The translations under genes and the position numbers were made by a program. Positions 1-5,656 of a stretch of 6,478 bases of DNA are shown one piece after another. The DNA comes from an uncultured Bacilli bacterium. Its GTDB lineage: Bacteria; Bacillota_I; Bacilli_A; RF39; UBA660. Position 1 is the stretch's first letter. Each line of letters opens with the position of its first letter. The notes below the pieces were generated by a model. That model had not been told where the DNA came from. It searched no databases and worked only from the letters and a program-made list of their open reading frames with translations. Where the stretch lies: assembly GCA_947623855.1 (NCBI GenBank), contig CANQHW010000067.1, forward strand, positions 1 through 6,478. Direction: 5' to 3'.

Positions 1-33
1 TTATGCAAGAGGAAAAATTTCCTTTTCCAAAAC

Positions 34-76
34 AAAAAAAGAGCTGAATGAATCAGTTCATTTCATTACAGCCCCT
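34..76 (-). terminator. Rho-independent terminator closing the leftward transcription unit
   Basis: On the minus strand a hairpin forms between 74-62 and 52-41: six pairs (GGGCTG with CAGCTC, one G-T wobble), one unpaired base, then AATGAA with TTCATT, around a 9-nt loop. It is followed at once by seven T residues (40-34). Stem, loop and T-run fit an intrinsic terminator for transcripts from the genes above. The plus strand has no T-run after the stem, so it works in one direction only. Confidence 0.85.
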
Positions 77-89
77 TAAATTTCTGTGT

Positions 90-174
90 TTACTTATCAA
101 AATAGCCATTTCTTTTATTTTGAGGTTTAACAGATACCACTTTGTCCAGGATCAATTACAACCTTATAATTCAT
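90..174 (-). pseudogene. Possible remnant of a small gene, two frames joined by a frameshift
   Basis: The 145 bases between the 74-residue gene and the terminator hold no intact gene. On the minus strand an ATG at 174-172 opens MNYKVVIDPGQSGIC and stops at TAA 129-127. Moving by one base at position 138 gives VSVKPQNKRNGYFDK ending in TAA at 92-90. Joined across a single-base shift they read as a short, protein-like chain of about 28 residues. This could be a decayed gene end or chance in AT-rich DNA. VVIDPG recalls the opening of Amidase_3 enzymes, but their zinc-binding His (DPGHGG) is absent, so no such function is claimed. No ribosome binding site is obvious. Confidence 0.22.
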
Positions 175-221
175 GTTTATAACCTAATATAGAGTATGTT
201 TATTTACCTATTTGGCGAAAC

Positions 222-446
222 TTAAAACATTGATATACAAGAAACGGTCGGTTTGACTTCTATTTCTATAGTATCATGAAAACGGCTTGTATCTCCTTTT
301 TCATATAATTCTTTTTGTGAAGCATAATCGTTTTTAATAGTATCGTTTATATCTTCATCATTTTCGGTATATAAATCTGGGTAGTATTTTTTAAATTGTC
401 TCATAACTTCTTCTCGATATTCTTCAAAAGTATATGGATACTTCAT
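222..446 (-). CDS. Small acidic hypothetical protein (74 residues)
   Basis: No function can be assigned. The protein is short, rich in Glu, Asp, Lys and Tyr, has no signal peptide or membrane segment, and is probably a small helical cytoplasmic protein. It opens with YTFEEYREEVMRQFKKYYPD and closes with PTVSCISMF. From memory, this layout (a T-[FY]-E-E-[FWY]-like start, an acidic middle, a final Ser/Asn-Cys-x-x-Met-[FM]) resembles short uncharacterised proteins of gut Clostridia and Bacilli, some of them on mobile elements; I cannot confirm the homology here. Support for a real gene: a TAAGGAG site 11 nt upstream, codon use like the neighbours, and same strand as the adjacent genes with a 61-nt gap after the GNAT-Nudix stop. 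The next transcription end is the terminator at 34-76, so it is the last intact gene of the leftward unit. Confidence 0.65.
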   Translation of the reverse strand: MKYPYTFEEYREEVMRQFKKYYPDLYTENDEDINDTIKNDYASQKELYEKGDTSRFHDTIEIEVKPTVSCISMF

Positions 447-457
447 TTTCTTTTCAT

Positions 458-464
458 CTCCTTA
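458..464 (-). promoter_or_regulatory. Ribosome binding site of the 74-residue protein gene
   Basis: TAAGGAG on the minus strand, 11 nt before the ATG at 446-444. This good site in an otherwise AT-only gap is the main reason to accept the small downstream frame as a real gene. Confidence 0.65.
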
Positions 465-507
465 AATTACTAATTAAATATCTAACCCTATTAATAAGTT
501 ATAATAA

Positions 508-1428
508 CTATTTAATTAATTTATTAAATTTATTATTTAAAACCTTAACTAACTTATCCTTATCATCATACCATTTTATCAACTTAATAAATTCATTAAT
601 ATCACACCATTTATAATCAATATTTTCTTCATTTAAAATTATATTATCATCTGATACATAAGATATAAATCCATGTTCGATACACTTCTTCCCAAGTGAT
701 TCATATTCAAATATTAATGCTAACTTTTCTATTCTTTCTATTTCTAAATTAGTTTCTTCTTTTACTTCCCTTTTAACCGCATCTTCTAAACTATTATCTT
801 CTTTTTCTACCGAACCTGTCACTGTATACCAAAATGATTCATGAAATTGGGGATCTTTATCACTACCTTTTAGTAATAAAAACTTATTATCTTTTACAAT
901 AAAGGTTATTATTTTTTCTACATAATCTTTATCTAAAACTTTTAAATAAATATCTCTTATACCTCTTTTAAATTCTTTCTGATTAAATAATATAAATCTA
1001 TTTTTTATAAAATTATTAATAGAATATGTATTATCGGGATGGACTGTTCCTACCGCATATTTATAACCTAATTTATAACAATATTCATCCAGTTTTAAAA
1101 ACATTTGGTATTGGAACCCTTTACCTATATATTTAGGATTAACAAACATCGGGCCATATTCAATTACATTTGTATAATTTAAATCTATAGCAAACTTAGA
1201 TAATGTGTCTTTTGAAGCTGAAATTATCATCATAGAACATACTGGTTCATTATCTAAGTAATAAATCCATATTTTTGAACCATTATTAACTAAGGTTATT
1301 AAATCTTCTTTAGAAAAATCTCCTAACCAATCAGGATGTTTCATATTACTTTTGACGTATTCTCTAAATTCAATATATTTATCAATATCAATATTTTCAT
1401 TTATGCAAGTTAAGTCATCTAATTTCAA
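508..1428 (-). CDS. GNAT acetyltransferase-Nudix hydrolase fusion protein
   Basis: A two-domain soluble enzyme of about 306 residues (numbering below counts from the in-frame GTG at 1437, which would give 309). The N-terminal half (about 1-165) resembles a GNAT N-acetyltransferase: the acetyl-CoA-binding motif A is seen as VNPKYIGKGFQ (99-109), followed by a helix and the HPDN...INNFIKNRF segment typical of GNAT motif B. The C-terminal half (about 172-309) is a Nudix domain with FWYTVTGSVE leading into the Nudix box G208-L231, containing the metal-binding core REVKEE (223-228). The box is one residue longer than the G-x5-E-x7-RE consensus and has Asn in place of its last Gly. The TGSVE...REVKEET wording recalls NudB-type (d)NTP or dihydroneopterin-triphosphate pyrophosphohydrolases; the real substrates of both domains are unknown. 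The gene starts 75 nt after hsdR and ends in TAG. The start is probably TTG at 1428, placed by the GAGGTGAT site. It may be co-transcribed with, or a passenger of, the restriction operon. Confidence 0.85.
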   Translation of the reverse strand: MKLDDLTCINENIDIDKYIEFREYVKSNMKHPDWLGDFSKEDLITLVNNGSKIWIYYLDNEPVCSMMIISASKDTLSKFAIDLNYTNVIEYGPMFVNPKYIGKGFQYQMFLKLDEYCYKLGYKYAVGTVHPDNTYSINNFIKNRFILFNQKEFKRGIRDIYLKVLDKDYVEKIITFIVKDNKFLLLKGSDKDPQFHESFWYTVTGSVEKEDNSLEDAVKREVKEETNLEIERIEKLALIFEYESLGKKCIEHGFISYVSDDNIILNEENIDYKWCDINEFIKLIKWYDDKDKLVKVLNNKFNKLIK

Positions 1429-1432
1429 AGTA

Positions 1433-1440
1433 ATCACCTC
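1433..1440 (-). promoter_or_regulatory. Strong ribosome binding site that decides the GNAT-Nudix start
   Basis: GAGGTGAT on the minus strand is an 8-base complement to the 3' end of 16S rRNA (anti-SD ATCACCTC). A GTG at 1437-1435 lies inside this site and could not be served by it, whereas the TTG at 1428-1426 follows after 4 nt (about 8 nt from the GAGG core). This points to TTG as the real start. Confidence 0.7.
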
Positions 1441-1447
1441 TAAATTA

Positions 1448-1486
1448 ATTATAATGTATTATATAGTAATATAAGTTATAAAACAG
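1448..1486 (-). promoter_or_regulatory. Possible promoter for the GNAT-Nudix gene
   Basis: The short gap after hsdR contains two perfect TATAAT hexamers on the minus strand, at 1463-1458 and 1453-1448. The first has CTGTTT at 1486-1481 as a weak -35 candidate with 17 nt spacing. The region is so AT-rich that TATAAT can arise by chance, so this is only a candidate. Confidence 0.3.
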
Positions 1487-1502
1487 GTTCTACTATTTTT
1501 TT

Positions 1503-4500
1503 CTACATTTTTTTACTAGATATATTAAAGAATTTATCAAAAAATTCTATTAGTTTTTCTAAAACTCTTTGTTTTTTCTTCGCTCTATCATTATCTACTG
1601 AAAACCTAGACATTGGAGGAAGTATATTAACAACTTCGGTACCATTTTCTTCAATACCACCACGATCAAAAGATTTTCTTATAAATTCATATGTTTCATC
1701 ACTTTTAAGGTTTTCTTCCGCAATAATCTTATCTAATTCTTCTTGTTTTTTTGTATTCATAAATACTTCAAAATCCTTATATACATCAGAGTCTTGATTT
1801 AATGAATCAATAAATTGATTAATTAAATCCTTTTTATTACGTAATTCTGGACTAGCTAAAATAGCTTTATTAATTTTAAGTAATAATTCCTTATCTTCCA
1901 TATTACTATCATGATACTTTTTAACTAAATTTAAAATATAATCTATATTAATATCTATTGTTTTAATAAGTTCCATTTCAAACTCGATATCTTCAGTAAT
2001 GTCTGCTGCTTCCACTTTTCTTCGTTTTTCAAACTCATCATGTATATCTTGATACATACCATGATAATCTTGAATATCGCGGGGAGCTAATATCTCTTTA
2101 CCAGCAAATTCATCAAATGATGATAAGATATTAGTTAGCTTAAGAATAGCACTATAAAGCCTTACAAAGTCCTTTTGCTCTTGTTCACTATAAATAGGAG
2201 CTCCAACGGGATACTTATTAATAAGTTCTTCTATAAGATCTTTATAACCACGAACATAATTATTTTTAGCATCTTTGTAACCATAATAATAATCATCATA
2301 AGATTTAATTAAAACAATACCACAAGCATCTTTATCTCCAAATAATCCTAAAGCTTCATTAAGTCTTTCTTCTAGATTTCTAAAAGAAACAATATTACCA
2401 GCAACTTTAATAGAATTAAGAATTCTATTAGTTCTAGAGAAAGCTTGGATAAGTCCATGATATTTAAGATTCTTATCTACCCATAAAGTATTAAGTGTCT
2501 TAGCATCAAATCCCGTTAAGAACATATTAGCAACTATTAGTAAATCAATTTCTTTATTTTTCATTCTTAAAGAAACATCTCTATAATAATTTTGAAATTT
2601 TTCACTAGATGTATCATAGCTTGTCCCAAACATTTTATTATAATCATCAATTGCAGCATCTAAGAAATCTCTATCGGATTGATTAAGTTCTATAGTAGAT
2701 TCACTATTCTCATCAAACAAACCATCATCAATAGCGTCGTTAACACCAAAAGAATAAATAAGAGCTATTTTAAGATTATGAGGTTGTTTTTTGAACTCTT
2801 CATAATATTTTTTGGCCATATCAATACTCGCAACAGCAAATATTGAGTTAAAACCATTAAGACTACGAGCACTCTTTTTTTCATTAGAACTCTTACCTTT
2901 AGCAAGGTCAGAAACATTATCAATAGCTTTAAACATATAATTACCAGCTTTAGTCTTATTATCAAAATTGTCAATAATATAAGCAGTAATTAAAGAAATG
3001 CGCATCTTATTATCAAAAGCTTTTTCGACATCAATAGCATATACTTTTTCATCTTGAACATCATCTTTAATATCTACTCTACCAACATAATCATATTTAA
3101 AAGGTAAGACATTCTTATCCTTAATAGCGTCAACTATTGTATAAGTATGAAGCTTTTCACCAAAAGTTTGATCTGTTGTTTTAACAATACCCCTTAACAT
3201 TTTAGCATTCTCTTTAAATATTGGTGTACCAGTAAAACCAAAAATATAATATTTATTAAACTTTTTAATGATAATCTTATGCATATCACCAAATTGGCTA
3301 CGATGACATTCATCAAATATAATTACTACATCTTTATTATAAATAGGATGATCATTGTTTTTCTTAACAAATTGAGTTAACTTTTGGATCGTTGTAATAA
3401 TAATTCTAGCATCAGGATTATTAAGTTGTTTTTCTAATACTCTAGTAGATGTGTTGGAGTTAGCAGCACCTTTTTCAAAAGTATCATATTCTTTCATGGT
3501 TTGATAATCTAAATCTTTTCTATCAACTACAAACAAAACTTTATCTATAAATTCCAGATTAGTAGCTAGTTGCGCTGTCTTAAAAGATGTAAGTGTTTTA
3601 CCAGATCCAGTTGTATGCCAAATATAACCACCAGCTTTAACACTACCAGCCCACTTATAATTATGAGCAATTTCTATTTTATTAAGAATCTTTTCCGTAG
3701 CAACTATTTGATACGGTCTCATAACCATTAATTCATCATTAGAAGTAAATACACAATACTTAGTTAAAACATTAAGTAAGGTATGTTTACTACAGAAAGT
3801 CTTAGCAAAATCTATTAAATCAATAATATTGTTATTCTTTTGATCAGCCCAATAAGAAGTAAACTCAAAGGTATTAGATGACTTAATATTATTATTTTTA
3901 TTTTTTATATAAAGATTTCTAGTTGTATTAGAATAATATTTAGTATAAGTACCATTACTAATGACAAATACTTGAACATATTCATATAAACCAGAATTAG
4001 TCCAAAATGATTCTCTTTGATATCGATCTATTTGATTAAAAGCTTCTCGTAATTTTTTCCCTCTCCGTTTAAGTTCTACATGAACCAAAGGTAATCCATT
4101 AACTAAAATAGTAACATCATATCTATTATCTCTAGTTCCATTGTTAACATATTGGTTAATAACTTGTAATTTATTATTATGAATATTATCTTTATCAAGC
4201 AATCTAATATTTTTAATACTACCATCATCTAAAGTAATATTCTTAATATAATCTTTTTGAATTGTTCTGGTTTTTTCAACGATACCAAAATTTTTATTAG
4301 CAATATGATTATGAAATAGATTTTCCCATTCGTTATTAGTAAAAGTATAATGATTTAACTCTTCTAGCTTATGTCTTAAGTTACCAATAAGTTCTTGTTC
4401 ACTACTAAAAGTGAGATATTCATATCCCTGTTCTTGAAGCGTTTTAATAAATTCTTTTTCTAACTCTTCTTCACTTTGATAACTTGTAATCTTTCTATTT

Positions 4501-4565
4501 AAACCTTCATATAAAGGTACAACAGTAGATCCATTGTTTGCGATTAATCTTAGTTCCTCATTCAT
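1503..4565 (-). CDS. hsdR: Type I restriction enzyme HsdR, nuclease/translocase subunit (type IC-like), complete
   Basis: HsdR (1020 residues) is the motor and nuclease subunit: with HsdM and HsdS it binds unmethylated targets, translocates DNA using ATP and cuts at a distance. Seen in order: an N-terminal PD-(D/E)xK nuclease with D150 and E164-x-K166 (in RYDVTILVNGLPL and ELKRRG); superfamily 2 helicase motifs with Walker A TTGSGKT (318-324), DECH box (418-421), TGTP (445-448), motif V MFLTGFD (681-687) and motif VI QAFSRTNR (707-714); and a helical C-terminal region with the family-typical FIRKSF and ENGTEV segments (about 961-978), which binds the methyltransferase core. The stretches around the nuclease and helicase motifs closely match, from memory, HsdR of EcoR124I, the type IC prototype, including the catalytic D-E-K spacing. 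The length is normal for the family and no motif is missing, so it should be active. The ATG overlaps the upstream ATPase stop (TAATG). No terminator hairpin is visible after its TAG, so read-through into the next gene is possible. Confidence 0.97.
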   Translation of the reverse strand: MNEELRLIANNGSTVVPLYEGLNRKITSYQSEEELEKEFIKTLQEQGYEYLTFSSEQELIGNLRHKLEELNHYTFTNNEWENLFHNHIANKNFGIVEKTRTIQKDYIKNITLDDGSIKNIRLLDKDNIHNNKLQVINQYVNNGTRDNRYDVTILVNGLPLVHVELKRRGKKLREAFNQIDRYQRESFWTNSGLYEYVQVFVISNGTYTKYYSNTTRNLYIKNKNNNIKSSNTFEFTSYWADQKNNNIIDLIDFAKTFCSKHTLLNVLTKYCVFTSNDELMVMRPYQIVATEKILNKIEIAHNYKWAGSVKAGGYIWHTTGSGKTLTSFKTAQLATNLEFIDKVLFVVDRKDLDYQTMKEYDTFEKGAANSNTSTRVLEKQLNNPDARIIITTIQKLTQFVKKNNDHPIYNKDVVIIFDECHRSQFGDMHKIIIKKFNKYYIFGFTGTPIFKENAKMLRGIVKTTDQTFGEKLHTYTIVDAIKDKNVLPFKYDYVGRVDIKDDVQDEKVYAIDVEKAFDNKMRISLITAYIIDNFDNKTKAGNYMFKAIDNVSDLAKGKSSNEKKSARSLNGFNSIFAVASIDMAKKYYEEFKKQPHNLKIALIYSFGVNDAIDDGLFDENSESTIELNQSDRDFLDAAIDDYNKMFGTSYDTSSEKFQNYYRDVSLRMKNKEIDLLIVANMFLTGFDAKTLNTLWVDKNLKYHGLIQAFSRTNRILNSIKVAGNIVSFRNLEERLNEALGLFGDKDACGIVLIKSYDDYYYGYKDAKNNYVRGYKDLIEELINKYPVGAPIYSEQEQKDFVRLYSAILKLTNILSSFDEFAGKEILAPRDIQDYHGMYQDIHDEFEKRRKVEAADITEDIEFEMELIKTIDINIDYILNLVKKYHDSNMEDKELLLKINKAILASPELRNKKDLINQFIDSLNQDSDVYKDFEVFMNTKKQEELDKIIAEENLKSDETYEFIRKSFDRGGIEENGTEVVNILPPMSRFSVDNDRAKKKQRVLEKLIEFFDKFFNISSKKM

Positions 4566-5656
4566 TAAAATTCAACTCCATTCCATTTATAATCTTTTAA
4601 AAACTGTATAAAAAATTTTTTAAACAGGTCGTGCTCTTCTGCTGCAATCACTTTATCATCTAAGTCAAATAATCTACTATGCGAGTATAAATTTAACAAT
4701 CTAATTAATTTATTTTTATCGTTTATACCATCATTTAAGCATTTTGTCCAATTATTATAGCCTAAAAAGGAAGCCGTTTTTTCTAAAATGTTTCTAAAAA
4801 TATTAAAATGAATTTTTTCTAATTTCTCATTAGAATCAATTACTCCTTTTATTAATTTTAATTCTTCTATATGATATCCAAATGGAGATTCATTTTGCTT
4901 TATTAAATTATACCCAGGGTTATTTTTAAACATTCTAAAGCAACTGTCTTGTTTCCTAATCTCTTCAAATAATACATTATATAATAATCTATTATGAGTA
5001 GTTATTAACACTCCTATATTTATATTTTTTCTTCTAAGTTCTGCTATTTTAGAAAAAACCAACTCTTTAATATAAAGTGCTATGGAAACTATTTTTTCTT
5101 CTTCTAAAGATGTTACAGGATCATCAATAATAATATAATTTAATTTAGCAAAAGAATTTTCTTCTATTTTTTCGTCTAATGCCATTTCAATGATGGTGCA
5201 AAACACGGACCATATAAATAGTGATTCTTCACCTTTAGAAAGTTTTATATTAGAAATAAATGAATTATCTCCAGTAGCTAAAGAAAAGCATATTTTATTA
5301 ATTTTATTTTCTCCTACAATAAAATTTGCGTCAATTTTTGAATCAATTATAGATCTAAAAATCTCATTAATCCTATTTTCTAAGCCGTAAGTAATAATTG
5401 CATCTCTAATGAATACATCATTTTCATTAATTGTTAAACAATATTCATCATTATTAAAATCGTTTATCCAACTAAATGTTTCCTCGACAAATGTATTAAA
5501 GCAAAAATATTCGTCAAATTCTTTTAAATTGCAAATACATTTAGAAAGAGTTGTTTTTCCAACAGAATTACTTGCAAATACAAGCAATGTTTTATTCTTA
5601 TCTTCAGTAATTATTTTTTCAGCTAATTCACAAATATTATTATATTTACTATTCAT
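4565..5656 (-). CDS. PrrC-like ABC ATPase, probable anticodon nuclease embedded in the type I R-M operon
   Basis: A 363-residue cytoplasmic protein of the AAA_13/RecF-like ABC type. Seen: P-loop ASNSVGKTT (28-36; the usual first Gly is Ala28), ABC signature LSKGE (139-143), Walker B with D-loop YIIIDDPVTSLE (174-185), and a switch histidine in ITTHNR (H221). Only about 105 residues separate P-loop and signature, so the coiled-coil/zinc-hook insert of RloC is absent, as in PrrC. The C-terminal 95 residues contain R288-x3-E292 and H326; H326 is also the His of an R319-x6-H match to the HEPN nuclease pattern. Known: E. coli PrrC (396 residues) has an R-x3-E...H triad with nearly the same spacing, lies between hsdS and hsdR of a type IC system, and cleaves the tRNA-Lys anticodon loop when phage T4 inhibits the restriction enzyme. 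Inferred: a latent tRNA nuclease held by the Hsd complex. The ATPase fold is near certain; nuclease activity and tRNA target are not proven. The ATG start has a GAGGA site 8 nt upstream. Confidence 0.8.
   Translation of the reverse strand: MNSKYNNICELAEKIITEDKNKTLLVFASNSVGKTTLSKCICNLKEFDEYFCFNTFVEETFSWINDFNNDEYCLTINENDVFIRDAIITYGLENRINEIFRSIIDSKIDANFIVGENKINKICFSLATGDNSFISNIKLSKGEESLFIWSVFCTIIEMALDEKIEENSFAKLNYIIIDDPVTSLEEEKIVSIALYIKELVFSKIAELRRKNINIGVLITTHNRLLYNVLFEEIRKQDSCFRMFKNNPGYNLIKQNESPFGYHIEELKLIKGVIDSNEKLEKIHFNIFRNILEKTASFLGYNNWTKCLNDGINDKNKLIRLLNLYSHSRLFDLDDKVIAAEEHDLFKKFFIQFLKDYKWNGVEF
4576..4579 (-). promoter_or_regulatory. Ribosome binding site of hsdR, inside the ATPase gene
   Basis: GGAG on the minus strand with 10 nt before the hsdR ATG, placed in the last codons of the ATPase gene. 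The following TAATG makes the ATPase stop and the hsdR start overlap by one base, a classic stop-start coupling arrangement. Confidence 0.7.

Noticed and set aside
1..33. Short palindrome ggaaaaatttcc near the left edge and a TAA at 3-1 on the minus strand as the end of another gene
   Set aside because: The palindrome has no G/C-rich stem or T-run, and the open frame leading to the stop has no start and runs through the terminator hairpin.
127..174. N-acetylmuramoyl-L-alanine amidase start (VVIDPG...)
   Set aside because: Only six residues match, the zinc-binding His after DPG is Gln, and the frame stops after 15 codons; far too little to name the family.
434..616. Plus-strand frame of 60 codons
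   Set aside because: Low-complexity Leu/Ile/Asn/Ser translation opposite the end of the GNAT-Nudix gene and the following gap; no ribosome binding site and no recognisable domain.
494..1480. Ten-base direct repeat ataagttata at 494-503 and 1471-1480, flanking the GNAT-Nudix gene
   Set aside because: Short and composed almost only of A/T in an extremely AT-rich region; flanking bases do not match, so chance is the best explanation rather than element ends.
2765..2974. Second minus-strand frame of 69 codons inside hsdR
   Set aside because: Lies wholly within the helicase region of hsdR in another frame; biased Leu/Val/Lys composition typical of a shadow.
4565..5656. RloC or Rad50/SMC-type identity for the ATPase
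   Set aside because: The distance between P-loop and signature is only about 105 residues with no coiled coil or zinc hook (CxxC), unlike RloC and Rad50.
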